From JAGQOZ01 sp041399205 (GTDB lineage Bacteria; Planctomycetota; Planctomycetia; Pirellulales; Pirellulaceae): DNA of 16,896 nt. Of this stretch, positions 1-8,488 are shown one piece after another; the first letter of the stretch is position 1; the number at the start of each line of letters is the position of its first letter. The position numbers and the translations under genes were made by a program. The notes below the pieces were generated by a model that made no database searches, was not told the origin of the DNA, and saw only the letters and a list, made by a program, of their open reading frames with translations. Location: the NCBI GenBank assembly GCA_041399205.1, contig JAWKTK010000044.1, forward strand, positions 1 through 16,896. The letters run 5' to 3'.

Positions 1-2691
1 GGCAGCATCGATCGAGACAGCTCGCCGCAAGACGATATCGCGAAACTTCAATCGGACGGATTGGCACTGCGCCCGGATGCGGTAGGCAACAGCATCGCCA
101 CCGCGACCCCGATGGAAGTGACGGAATTCGGCTTTGCGGCCGACGGACTGTTGGAACGCGAAACAGACGTTGATTTCTACTCCATCAGCTCAATTGCCTC
201 TGGGACCCGTTTGACGGTTCGCGTCAGGGCGAATGAATTTGCCCCGATGTTGGATCCGCGATTGGAGGTCTATGCGGTTGACGGCACGTTGGTAGGATCG
301 TCAGAAACAACGGGCGTTTACGACGAAACGGTCGTGATCGAAAGCTCGGTCGCGTCGTCCTACTTCATTGCAGTCCGTTCCGCCGCGAATCCGGAGTACG
401 CGTACAGCATCGGACAGTATTCGGTGGACGTGGCAATCGGTCAGGAAAACGATGACAGTCCCGTCACAGCAACTCGTCTGATTGGCATCCCTGAGGTTTC
501 CCCTGACTCGCTCGGAACGCTGGGGCTGACTTGGGGCCGGCACGTGATCAGTGATTTCGTCAGCGAACAGGATGTTTGGGACTGGTACGTAATCAAGCCG
601 CAGGGCCCGGGGCAGGTCCGTGTGCGACTCGATCCCTTAGCGGCCGACGCCAATCTTTACGTTTTCGATTACTACAATTCGCGAGCTGACCGAATTCTTT
701 TCGGCGGGACGCAACCAGGGACTGCTGCCGAGTCCTATTCGTTTGAAATTCCGAATGTGCCCTCCGGCATCCAGTACCTGATTGGCGTGCAGCACTTCGC
801 CGGTACAGGCACCGGCTACACTTTGGACGTAAATGTCGACAATCGTCGCGCTGGACTGTGCCAGTGCAATTTGCCGCCCATGCGTGAATACTGGCCGATC
901 TACGGCTACGTGAACAGCGGCGACACCGATCCGATTGTTGCCAACCTGGATTGGCGTCCCTTGGAGTATGCGATCAATGCGACGCTCACGGCGTATTCGA
1001 CGCCCGTGGATTTGCGAGTGGGCTACGATCTGAATCGAAACAATGTCATTGACGCAGAGGAACTGATCGAGACACGCTTTATTCCGGCGAATTCTCCCGT
1101 CCGCATCGTCGACTATCCGCTGATCAACGCGGATCACAGACCTCTGATTCTGGAAGTCCATGGTAGAACGGGCAGCAGCACGAACTATGAGCTTCGCTTC
1201 GCTAAGGATTGGTACCGCCCAACCCTAGACGTGCCGCTCGCCGACCTAGGAATTCCCCTAAGCGAACTGGGACTGACGCGACATGAAGTGCAACTCAACG
1301 ATGAACTTAGCGCAGATTCTCCTCTCGAATTCATCAATCTCGGCATCCTCCCCGCCGGACCCGTGCATTTCGAGATTCAGCAAGACGGCCCCGCGATTGT
1401 GGACTATCAAGTGATACACGATGTGAATCAAGACGGAAAAATCGATGGCAGTGAAATCGTGGCAACTGGTCGCGAGATGAAATTCGAAGTCAAATCGGGC
1501 GACACATCGCCGTATTACTTTAGCGCGGTGTTGAATCCTCAGTCGAATGTGCTGTTCGCCTCCTACCAACTACACTTTCGCAACGCGATTACGCTTGGTG
1601 TTGAGGGAACCGACCCGAAGCTGCCACGTCAAATTGCGGTGGAACAGCCATCGTTCGTACACGGCCTGCTCCGTTTTTCCGAAGATGCTGCCAATCATCG
1701 ACACGCGGAATACTACGCGGTTAAGGTTGACAAGCCTGGGCAGTTGAATCTGAAGCTGAGCCCGGACTCGCCGTCGAACAGCCAAGGAGCGAGCACGCCG
1801 GAAGTTCGAGTTGCCATCGGGCAGGACAACAATCAAAACGGCTTGATCGAACCTGACGAGCAGATCATGTCGCGTATTGGCCGGCTAGACGCAACGCTCG
1901 AACTAAGCCTCCTTGCCGACGCCGGGAATTACTTGATGACGGTCCAGTTGATGCCGGGCGAGGTGAGTAGTGTAGATGCGTTCGCGTTCGACTATCGCAT
2001 CGACTACGAGATGGTCCAGCCTGCGGACACGACGCCGGTCACGATCGAATCGGCCGAATCAATGCGACTCGGTGAACTCACCGCCTTTCAGATCGTCTTT
2101 AGCGAAGACATTGCGGGGTCGTTGCAGACAGATGACATTCTGGTTCGTGCCAAAGTCACGAATGAAGCTGCTGCTGTCGAAGAATGGTTGTACCTCCCCG
2201 AAAAGCGAGCTCTTGTCCTGATCATGAGCCCGACGGCGGAGGCCGGAGAATACGAAGTTGTGATCGATGCCGGTGCGGTTGCCGATCTATTCGGAAATCG
2301 ATTGGCGGAATCGTTTCGATTTCAATTCGAGATCGAACCCATTGTGGTGAACCGTATTCCTGGTGACGCCAATTTGGATGGCATTTTCAACTCAACCGAT
2401 CTGATTCAAGTTTTTCAGTTCGGCGAGTATGAAGACAACACGCCGAATAACTCGATTTGGGCCTCAGGCGACTGGAATGGCGACGGGGAATTTGACACGT
2501 CGGACATGGTATTTGCCTTTCAAACGGGTAGCTACACGGCCGCGAGCCACCAATCGTCTATTGCACTCGGGCCAGGCGAACTAAATGAAGTGACCAGTCG
2601 AGGTTCAAAATCGAAGCTCAAACGAATCAAAGCGATGTGCACTGGCCCTGCCTCCGCGGAGCCAAATGCAATCGATTCATCCAATCCATAA
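1..2691 (+). CDS. Large secreted calcium-binding protein with PPC-like repeats and C-terminal dockerin-like module (5' end outside window)
   Basis: The frame is open from base 1, so the N-terminus and any signal peptide lie upstream; a TTG at 61 is only the first in-window start-like codon, and residue numbers here count from it. Residues about 1-130 and 131-262 resemble two PPC-type (pre-peptidase C-terminal) beta domains, with 'DVDFY' and 'DVWDWY' motifs. Three EF-hand-like loops follow: DLNRNNVIDAEE (323-334), DVNQDGKIDGSE (454-465) and DNNQNGLIEPDE (589-600). Residues about 656-760 look like a bacterial Ig-like domain ('FSEDI'). Residues about 768-830 carry two dockerin-like calcium loops, GDANLDG and GDWNGDG. 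A hydrophilic tail ends at TAA 2689-2691. In planctomycetes such proteins are usually exported and surface-bound. No catalytic domain is visible in the part seen, so a role in adhesion or as the non-catalytic end of a large exoenzyme is inference. Confidence 0.88.
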   Translation, partial: GSIDRDSSPQDDIAKLQSDGLALRPDAVGNSIATATPMEVTEFGFAADGLLERETDVDFYSISSIASGTRLTVRVRANEFAPMLDPRLEVYAVDGTLVGSSETTGVYDETVVIESSVASSYFIAVRSAANPEYAYSIGQYSVDVAIGQENDDSPVTATRLIGIPEVSPDSLGTLGLTWGRHVISDFVSEQDVWDWYVIKPQGPGQVRVRLDPLAADANLYVFDYYNSRADRILFGGTQPGTAAESYSFEIPNVPSGIQYLIGVQHFAGTGTGYTLDVNVDNRRAGLCQCNLPPMREYWPIYGYVNSGDTDPIVANLDWRPLEYAINATLTAYSTPVDLRVGYDLNRNNVIDAEELIETRFIPANSPVRIVDYPLINADHRPLILEVHGRTGSSTNYELRFAKDWYRPTLDVPLADLGIPLSELGLTRHEVQLNDELSADSPLEFINLGILPAGPVHFEIQQDGPAIVDYQVIHDVNQDGKIDGSEIVATGREMKFEVKSGDTSPYYFSAVLNPQSNVLFASYQLHFRNAITLGVEGTDPKLPRQIAVEQPSFVHGLLRFSEDAANHRHAEYYAVKVDKPGQLNLKLSPDSPSNSQGASTPEVRVAIGQDNNQNGLIEPDEQIMSRIGRLDATLELSLLADAGNYLMTVQLMPGEVSSVDAFAFDYRIDYEMVQPADTTPVTIESAESMRLGELTAFQIVFSEDIAGSLQTDDILVRAKVTNEAAAVEEWLYLPEKRALVLIMSPTAEAGEYEVVIDAGAVADLFGNRLAESFRFQFEIEPIVVNRIPGDANLDGIFNSTDLIQVFQFGEYEDNTPNNSIWASGDWNGDGEFDTSDMVFAFQTGSYTAASHQSSIALGPGELNEVTSRGSKSKLKRIKAMCTGPASAEPNAIDSSNP

Positions 2692-2783
2692 AGCAATACC
2701 GTGGATGAACGTCAGCAAACGCAGTAGCCCATCGAAAAATTCGTCGCCGAATCGAGTTTCTTCGACTCGGTTACATTTTGCAT

Positions 2784-3254
2784 CTACCGCGATGAATCGC
2801 TCAATATCGCATCGAACTCCGCGATGCCACAAGGATAGAATCCGGCGGGCACCGGAATGTTCTCGGCCAGCAGTCTCGCAAGACAAGCCGGCTGATCTCG
2901 CTTTTCCCAGCGACAATGGACCACTGTATGCAAGGGAGTTTGAAAGTAGTTACCTGCCGAGGCAAGTGAAGCACCTCGGCTCAGCAGAAAATCGACCATT
3001 TCGGCGTTCCCGAAACACAGGGCCCAAGTCAACGGCCTCGCTTCCATCCAGCCGACGGCGTCGATAGGCCAACCCAGTTCGATCATCAGCCGCACGCCCG
3101 ACCAGTTTTCCATCTGAGCGACATGCGCAACAAGGTTTCGCTCAAACGCATCGAGCTGTTGATTCTCTGCCAGGTTCTTGCTGGTCAGTTCGACATGTAT
3201 CTTCAGTTCAGATCGCCTCCAGTCCGCGGAAAGAATTTCGGGCCGGCTAAGTCG
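2784..3254 (-). pseudogene. Ankyrin-repeat protein fragment, start lost
   Basis: The minus-strand frame runs from a stop at 3255-3257 to a TAG at 2784-2786. It contains ankyrin-type helices: 'LTWALCFGNAEMVDFLLSRG' followed by 'TPLHTVVH', and upstream of the only ATG (3113) the frame still reads like protein ('NLVAHVAQMENW'). Ankyrin repeats mediate protein-protein contacts. No ATG, GTG or TTG lies between the upstream stop and 3113, so either a short protein starts at 3113 (109 aa) or, more likely, the gene has lost its 5' end. It converges with the large (+) gene, 92 bp away. The IS1634-like element begins about 140 bp upstream, but homology does not run into the IS end, so the insertion did not itself visibly cut this gene. 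No ribosome-binding site is evident before 3113. Confidence 0.6.
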
Positions 3255-3397
3255 CTAGAATCATTTGATATGGCACGTTTAAAACGGCACATCCATATTC
3301 TCGACCGAATCAGAGGAATTCAGATGACGAACAGAAATGCACGAATGCGATTTGCGGAAATGATCCCGGCGTTTCTGATCGTCTGATAAGTCGACGT

Positions 3398-3412
3398 TAA
3401 ACCTAACTTGAA
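3398..3412 (+). repeat. Left terminal inverted repeat of the IS1634-like element
   Basis: TAAACCTAACTTGAA; it matches the reverse complement of 5418-5432 with one mismatch in 15. Confidence 0.75.
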
Positions 3413-3505
3413 CGGAAAATCATGGCATTAACAGCGACTTGAGGCTACTTTAGCAGGCGTTTTCGCTCGAATATAAAATGCGTGATTGTTGCCACGAATT
3501 CTACA

Positions 3506-3529
3506 GAAATGGGCTAGCTAGCCCATTTC
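3506..3529. repeat. Perfect 24-bp palindrome just upstream of the transposase start
   Basis: The half-site GAAATGGGCTAG is followed with no spacer by its exact reverse complement (centre 3517/3518). It lies inside the IS, 21 bp before the transposase ATG at 3551. It could form a hairpin that shields the transposase from read-through transcription or translation, or it could be an operator for a dimeric protein. No T-tract follows, so it is not a standard terminator on the plus strand. Confidence 0.85.
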
Positions 3530-3550
3530 ATCTCGTGTACAACACTTGGC

Positions 3551-5308
3551 ATGAGTGCAAAGCAAGGGAAACTGCGAGTCGAAACGGTCCGCAAGACGGT
3601 CAAAGGGAAGGTCTACACTTCGGTGCTGCTGCGGCGAAGTTTTCGCAAGGACGGCAAGGTCCAGCACGAGACGCTGGGGAACCTCACGCGGTTGCCACCG
3701 GATGTCATCGAGTTCATCAAGCGGCGACTTGCTGGTGAACTGGAAGCCGACGCACCGCACTCGTCGTTTGAAATCACTCGTTCGCTGCCGCACGGGAATG
3801 TGGCGGCCGTGCTGCAAACAGCGCAGCAACTTGGGCTGGAGAATTTACTGGCCTCGCGATCGTGCCGCCAGCGGGATTTAATCATGGCATTGGTCGTGGC
3901 ACGCGTGCTTTCGCCGCGTTCTAAGCTAAGTACCACGACGGCGCTGACGACCGAGACTGCCAAGCACACGTTGGCTGAAGAGTTGGCGATTGGCGACGTC
4001 GATGTCCATGAGTTGTATGCCGCGATGGATTGGCTGGCGACACGTCAAGCGCGGATCGAAAACAAGCTCGCCAAGAAGCACTTGAAGGACGGGCAGTTGG
4101 TACTGTTCGATGTTTCTTCGAGCTATTACACGGGGCGACAAAGTCCGCTGATCAAACATGGTTACAGTCGCGATCATCGTGGCGATCGCCCTCAGATCGT
4201 GTACGGTTTGCTGTGCGATCCGGAAGGTCGTCCGATTGCGATTGAAGTCTTCCCGGGCAACACGGCCGACCCGCCGACATTCACTCAAATCGTCGCGACG
4301 GCTCGTAAACGTTTCGGCATCAACCGGCTCGTTTTCGTTGGTGATCGCGGCATGATCACGTCGGCTCGGATCAACGAAGACCTGCGCGGTGTCGAAGGGT
4401 TGGACTGGATTTCCGCCTTGCGTACCGAGGGAATTCGCAAGTTGTGCGCAGCCGGCACGATCCAGATGTCTCTGTTCGACACACAGGATCTGGCCGAGGT
4501 GACATCGGAACATTTTCCCGACGAGCGACTGGTTGTCTGTCGCAATCCGGCGCTCGCCGAGCAACGTGCTCGCAAGCGAAACGAGTTGCTTGAAGCGACC
4601 GAAAAGAAGCTCGAACCGATTCGAATCGCCACGCAGCGTAAAACAAATCCACTTCGCGGCGAGAAAGAAATCAGCCTTCGAGTTGGCAAAGTTATTGGCC
4701 AACACAAAATGGCGAAGCACTTCGATCTTACGATCACCGAGACTTCGTTTGCGTATGCTCGTAACGAAGATCGCATTCGCGAAGAGGCGGCTCTCGACGG
4801 CTTGTATGTCGTCCGCAGCAGCGTCGACAAGAAGCGAATGGACTCGGACAAAGTTGTCGAAAACTACAAGAGCCTTGCCAAAGTCGAACGCGCGTTTCGT
4901 TGCATAAAGACGGTCGATCTATCGCTGCGTCCGATCTATCATCGCAACGAAGAACGGATCCGGTCGCACGTGTTCATCTGTATGTTGGCGTACTATGTCG
5001 AATGGCACATGCGAGAAAAATTGCGTCCCGTGTTGTTCGCCGACGACGACCAAGAGTCAGCAGAGGCGGCTCGCAAATCGATCGTGGCGCCGGCCCAGCG
5101 TTCGGAATCTGCCAAACGCAAAGACGCCACTCGCCGCACATCTGACGACTTCCCCGTTCAGAGCTTCCATGACATCCTGCAAGACCTCGGCACGCTCTGC
5201 CGCAACCGTATCCGCATCCCCGAGTTCGATTCAGAATTCGACAAACTCACGCTGGCGACCCCGTACCAACAACACGTCCTCGATCTGCTGGGCGTTACCG
5301 CCAACTAA
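3551..5308 (+). CDS. IS1634-family (IS4-like) DDE transposase
   Basis: This 585-residue protein catalyses cut-and-paste movement of its element. The N-terminus has the family's 'VLLRRSFRKDGKVQHETLGN' pattern. The RNase-H-like catalytic residues appear to be D187 ('LVLFDVSSS'), D265 ('FVGDRGM') and E446 ('LAKVERAFRCIKT', with the Y-x(2)-L-x(3)-E-R signature of IS4-type enzymes at 'YKSLAKVERA'). Length and motif order are normal for IS1634 and no frameshift is seen. I chose the ATG at 3551 because homology-like sequence begins a few residues later; no strong Shine-Dalgarno sequence precedes it, and the 24-bp palindrome sits there instead, which fits weak transposase expression. The frame ends with TAA at 5306-5308, about 110 bp before the right inverted repeat. 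Confidence 0.93.
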   Translation: MSAKQGKLRVETVRKTVKGKVYTSVLLRRSFRKDGKVQHETLGNLTRLPPDVIEFIKRRLAGELEADAPHSSFEITRSLPHGNVAAVLQTAQQLGLENLLASRSCRQRDLIMALVVARVLSPRSKLSTTTALTTETAKHTLAEELAIGDVDVHELYAAMDWLATRQARIENKLAKKHLKDGQLVLFDVSSSYYTGRQSPLIKHGYSRDHRGDRPQIVYGLLCDPEGRPIAIEVFPGNTADPPTFTQIVATARKRFGINRLVFVGDRGMITSARINEDLRGVEGLDWISALRTEGIRKLCAAGTIQMSLFDTQDLAEVTSEHFPDERLVVCRNPALAEQRARKRNELLEATEKKLEPIRIATQRKTNPLRGEKEISLRVGKVIGQHKMAKHFDLTITETSFAYARNEDRIREEAALDGLYVVRSSVDKKRMDSDKVVENYKSLAKVERAFRCIKTVDLSLRPIYHRNEERIRSHVFICMLAYYVEWHMREKLRPVLFADDDQESAEAARKSIVAPAQRSESAKRKDATRRTSDDFPVQSFHDILQDLGTLCRNRIRIPEFDSEFDKLTLATPYQQHVLDLLGVTAN

Positions 5309-5417
5309 CCGCCAACCATTCGCGTGTTCCAGAACCCGCGCATTTCAAATCCGCCCCCGACAGCCAATTGAGCCTACAATGAAAGGCTCAAATCGAAAAA
5401 GATCCGTCAAATTTCGT

Positions 5418-5432
5418 TTCAAGTTAGGCTTA
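5418..5432 (-). repeat. Right terminal inverted repeat of the IS1634-like element
   Basis: Read on the minus strand it is TAAGCCTAACTTGAA, the partner of 3398-3412. Confidence 0.75.
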
Positions 5433-5441
5433 GAGCAGGCC

Positions 5442-5466
5442 GCCCTGGCCATCGGAGAGCCAGGGC
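5442..5466 (-). terminator. Hairpin after the recombinase remnant
   Basis: GCCCTGGC (5442-5449) and GCCAGGGC (5459-5466) form a perfect 8-bp stem with a 9-base loop. On the minus strand it begins about 15 bp after the recombinase stop codon. The T-tract typical of intrinsic terminators is absent, so it may be a terminator-like relic or part of the element's end. Confidence 0.45.
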
Positions 5467-5480
5467 TAGTCGCTCTTGTG

Positions 5481-5630
5481 TCATCCAAGTTTTCTGGCGA
5501 TACCTTCGGCGAGTTTTAGGTCTCGCTCGACATAGACCTGAGTAACGTCGGCCGAACTGTGACCGAGTATGACCTGGGCACCTTCGACACCAAATTGCCG
5601 GCGTACTTCCGTGGCAACCGAGTGGCGAAG
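5481..5630 (-). pseudogene. Tyrosine recombinase (phage-type integrase), catalytic C-terminus only
   Basis: Only the last 50 residues of an integrase remain: 'LRHSVATEV', then 'ILGHSS' and 'TQVYVERD'. They carry the second arginine (R of LRHS), the histidine of the GH motif and the tyrosine nucleophile of the family. The frame can be read back to a GTG at 5672, but the residues before LRHS do not resemble the family, and the histidine expected three residues before the arginine (HxxR) is a leucine. The break therefore falls at the HxxR motif, near 5630. The normal family length is 300-400 residues, so the fragment cannot be active. It lies just outside the right end of the IS1634-like element; the rest of the gene is not in this window. 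Confidence 0.8.
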
Positions 5631-5693
5631 AAAAAGCATTCGTAATCTTCGACACACATGGAACAACGTCACGCCAACCGACTGGCGTTGCTG

Positions 5694-6467
5694 CTAAGCC
5701 ACTGCCGCTACGGCATCTTTCATTTTGGCCAGCGATGTGGAAATAACGGTCAGTGCGTCTTGTTTCCAGTATTCTCGATTAAACAATTCGACGGAAAGGA
5801 CTCCACTGAAACCGGCGGCCAACAGCGACTGCAAAATTGACGAAATCGGAGCGACACCATCTCCCGGGTAAACTCGATCTGCATCGTTGATTTTGCTTCG
5901 TTCCATGTCCGGATAATCATTCATATGAAGAACATGCATCTTGTGGCCATTCAACATCTGCAAACCGGCAAAGTCCGACCCGCCTTTGTAGATATGGTAG
6001 ACGTCGGTTAATAGACACGCGTCTGGATGGGCGGCTTCTGTGGCGACAAACGCTAATTCGCCCAAGCGACTAAGCGTTTTAGAAAAGCCCCACAGCTCCA
6101 GTTGCGGAGTCACCTCCATTTGCTTCCCCAGCTCTAACAGGTCACGGTACCGATCAGCAATTTCGAACAAATTCATATCGGTTCGATCGGTCGCACCAAC
6201 CGGAGGCGCCGCGATGCGAATTCCGCCAATCTGGCGCAGCACATCCATGTCTCGCTTCATTTGTTCCAAACCCGCTTGGCGTTCGCCGGGATCATCCACA
6301 ATCCATTTGGCAAACCCAATGGCACTCTCCACCGTCAAACCGGCGTCCTGAATTCGCTTGGCCAAATCTGCTAGATCCCCGCCCTGCTCTTGAAACTTAT
6401 TGATTTCTCCAATCCACGGTTCAATGGCGTCATAGCCAGCTTTGGCGCACAGGTCTACTTCCTCCAC
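5694..6467 (-). CDS. Sugar-phosphate isomerase/epimerase (xylose-isomerase-like TIM barrel), N-terminus missing
   Basis: The frame gives 257 residues of the AP-endonuclease-2/xylose-isomerase-like fold, soluble enzymes that isomerise or epimerise sugars and cyclitols. The four metal ligands of the family are present: E124 ('LELWGF'), D155 ('LLTDVYH'), H181 ('VLHMND') and E227 ('LSVELF'), plus 'YPGDG' at 200-204. The start is the problem. The only in-frame start is a GTG at 6467 without a proper ribosome-binding site, and the usual first barrel strand (about 20-30 residues before 'EEVDLCAKAGYD') is absent. The in-frame sequence upstream comes from repeat-like intergenic DNA and hits a stop at 6552-6554. 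I therefore think the gene lost its 5' end; the remainder shows no frameshift. The substrate cannot be deduced, and no pathway partner adjoins. Confidence 0.72.
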   Translation of the reverse strand: MEEVDLCAKAGYDAIEPWIGEINKFQEQGGDLADLAKRIQDAGLTVESAIGFAKWIVDDPGERQAGLEQMKRDMDVLRQIGGIRIAAPPVGATDRTDMNLFEIADRYRDLLELGKQMEVTPQLELWGFSKTLSRLGELAFVATEAAHPDACLLTDVYHIYKGGSDFAGLQMLNGHKMHVLHMNDYPDMERSKINDADRVYPGDGVAPISSILQSLLAAGFSGVLSVELFNREYWKQDALTVISTSLAKMKDAVAAVA

Positions 6468-6818
6468 CCTTGATTCAAAATCTGTTATTTGAGGCTGGTA
6501 GTGACGGCTGGTTGTAGCAGCGCATCTGCGGTTGCAAGCAACCGCTTGGCGTCACTGCTTCGTGTAATGACTTGGAACACACGCGTTCATGCCCGGCAAG
6601 CCGCAACTTGGGTACCACACACAGCGCACCAAGTCGTTTAAGTGTTTTGCCTGAGCCATGAGGCCCATACATCCGTGAGATAAAAAGCGGGGCCGAAAGC
6701 ATAGCCGAATTTCACGAAATCAGAATACGCGACCTAACATCGCGTTTTCCGAATCACGGCGTCAACTCCATTAAATCACGTTAGACCGTGTGGGCCACGT
6801 GCTCGCTGGTGTCGTTGT
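6468..6818. other. Gene-free stretch with repeat-like sequence
   Basis: I see no gene here. It contains a perfect hairpin, GCGGTTGC-AA-GCAACCGC (6528-6545). A minus-strand open frame (6475-6702) has low-complexity, repeat-like translation. This DNA replaces the expected 5' end of the neighbouring isomerase gene. Confidence 0.5.
6528..6545. repeat. Short perfect hairpin
   Basis: GCGGTTGC and its reverse complement are separated by AA. It sits within the gene-free stretch upstream of the isomerase. Confidence 0.7.
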
Positions 6819-7650
6819 CTATTGGGACAGGAACAACGGAATGGGGAGATTCTCGTCAATATGGCCATCAACGCTGTGTCCCCGAACACTCCTTTATCAG
6901 CAAGTTTCGGTTGCTGTTTCCATGACAATCAAATCGGCGTCCCACTCCGCGGCGTAGGCCAGTAGTCGTTTGGGCGAATCGTCCACCGCTTCTGTGGTTG
7001 CATCTAGACCATGGTCTGACAGATAGTTGGCAGTGTCACCGCAACATCTGTTCGCTGCTGCCAGTTTCTCGACCGAAATGTACGACATGTGTCAAGTCAT
7101 CCCACCAGTGATGCAGTTGCGCAGGAGGTGTCGAATCGTTCTAGCGGATTCGGCGGAACCGCTATCAAGCAATCGCACGCGTCGGATGGGATGAAATTCG
7201 GGCAGCACCGCCAACAACGGTCCGTACGCCGCCAGAAACCAGCGTTCCTTCGTCAATGGGATCTTCCACTGCGCCGTGTTCGAACAACCGATGCAGACCA
7301 AACTACAGCCGAAGTCGTGGTAGCGAGCAAACTGGATAGAATGTACCAAGCGGATCACCGTCTTCGCGAACCACCTGATCGGAACGTTTTTCACGAGCCA
7401 CCAGAAATTAATTCCAAAAGCCGTCCACAGCGTCGCTCACCACTTCTTCGGCCAATTGCAGTCGTTCGCGACCAATTGCCATGTAGGAGCCAGATCCCAT
7501 GGTCGTCGGCCCGACATCCGAAAGGCTGGCGTAATCGTCACGCTGACCGCCGATAACCTGCTCCTGTCTGTGGCAACTTCGACAGCATGATACGTGGCCG
7601 ACAACAGGCCTACATCGATCCGAAATTCCAACCAGAATGCGCTTGATCAT
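6819..7650 (-). pseudogene. Two-domain universal stress protein (UspA family), frameshifted full-length relic
   Basis: Reading across frames on the minus strand recovers a whole UspA-type protein. It starts at ATG 7650 with 'MIKRILVGI' (beta-1 of a Usp domain), then changes frame to 'TYHAVEVATD' and 'LSAVSVTI', and returns to 'VGPTTMGSGSYMAIGRERL'. Next come 'REDGDPLG', 'ARYHDF' and 'FGLHRLFEHGAVEDPIDE', then 'LLAVLPEFHPIRRV' and 'SGSAESARTIRHLL', the start of domain two. It continues with 'YLSDHGLDATTEAVDDSPKR' and 'LLAYAAEWDADLIVM', and ends with 'FGDTALMAI' and 'ENLPIPLFLSQ' before TAG 6819-6821. Universal stress proteins are cytoplasmic, often ATP-binding factors. The overall length (about 277 codons) is normal for a tandem-domain member, but at least six frame changes and several stops rule out function. 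Confidence 0.85.
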
Positions 7651-7895
7651 TGGTCTTCATAAATATTGAGGTTGCCTACACGCGAATGGTGGGCGGAACA
7701 CAATAAACTGAACGGCAAGTCTCATGCCAGCGTCGTGTCTGCGAAATAGGGCCGGATTGTCCCTGTTTTGTGCAACTCGTATTGCTGCAATGTGCGGCGT
7801 CGGTCAAAGCTGAACGTAAGACTGACTAAAACCGCACAGGTGTTTCGATTTGTTGCCAGAACTGACTGCCAGGCCTCTTGCATTGCGCATCACTT

Positions 7896-8326
7896 ATGAG
7901 ACGATTCCAAATCAGCTTACGAACATTCTTGGTGTGCTTCACGGTGTTTGGCGTGATGGCGGCGGTTGCGTTGCGGCCTGTTCGAAATTTGGCATTCAGG
8001 TGCGCCGCATTGAGTCGTCTGCCGACTTTCTGCGACAATTGGGTACTCGCTGTACGAATATGTTTTACACTGACGGCAATTGGATCGCTGTCAGGTGTTG
8101 ACGGCGCATTGCGGGTCCGAAATCGTGGAACCAGCCGTCGCTCGGCTTTTGCCAGAAGTGTGAGGCGAACAACATCTGTCCGTTTGGTAGGACCACAATA
8201 CACGGACCAAAGATTGTGACGCTTTGGACGGCTTGAGCATCTAAGGCTGCTTACGCTGCAGAAATACGAGCGTTATCGGCGGATTGGCGTCAGTCTTTCA
8301 AACGTCGCCACCCAGAATGCAGGGTA
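7896..8326 (+). pseudogene. Small membrane-anchored planctomycete protein, probably with leucine-rich segment, frameshifted
   Basis: The ATG at 7896 opens 'MRRFQISLRTFLVCFTVFGV' and runs on as hydrophobic sequence ('MAAVALRP'), a basic residue cluster and one transmembrane helix of a kind very common at the start of planctomycete membrane proteins. The same frame continues to a stop at 8217-8219, but its later part is arginine-rich and not convincing. Another frame gives 'IESSADFLRQLG' and 'YTDGNWIAV', and the segment around 8220-8280 gives 'LEHLRLLTLQK' as in leucine-rich repeats. I read this as a decayed gene whose frame breaks after the membrane helix. A genuine 108-residue protein (7896-8219) cannot be excluded. 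Confidence 0.4.
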
Positions 8327-8488
8327 ATGGTGGAATCAACGGCAACCGAAGAGCTGGCGATCGAAACGGCACGAATGGAACTCCACGCGGTGCCGGTCTT
8401 GCCAGGAGATCCATTGTTCAGACGCTACGAATCGGCCCAACTGAACATAGGTGACCGTTTTTTGTTGACGCTTGTCTGCATTGTGAAT

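Larger units (their letters stand above)
3398..5432 (+). mobile_element. IS1634-like insertion sequence, apparently complete
   Basis: A single intact DDE transposase gene is bracketed by inverted copies of TAA(A/G)CCTAACTTGAA at 3398-3412 and 5418-5432. Similarity continues weakly inward (ACGGAAAAT against ACGAAATTT, and a second CGA(C/T)TTGAG match). The element is about 2.03 kb, within the usual range for the IS1634 family. Seven-base flanks outside the repeats (TCGACGT and GAGCAGG) do not match, so I cannot show a target-site duplication; the exact outer ends may be off by a few bases. The intact frame suggests a more recent arrival than the decayed genes to its right. Confidence 0.78.

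Noticed and set aside
2666..3386. Plus-strand open frames opposite the ankyrin fragment
   Set aside because: They are antisense to the recognisable ankyrin sequence and are rich in Arg and Ser, as typical for shadows of GC-rich genes.
3391..5439. Target-site duplication of the IS1634-like element
   Set aside because: The bases outside the inverted repeats (TCGACGT and GAGCAGG) do not match; shifting the ends inward gives only a 3-base TTA match.
6475..6702. Minus-strand open frame containing GPHGSGKT, a perfect match to a Walker A (P-loop) pattern
   Set aside because: No Walker B or other NTPase motif follows, the rest of the translation looks like repeat DNA, and the region lies outside any supported gene. 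The match is probably chance.
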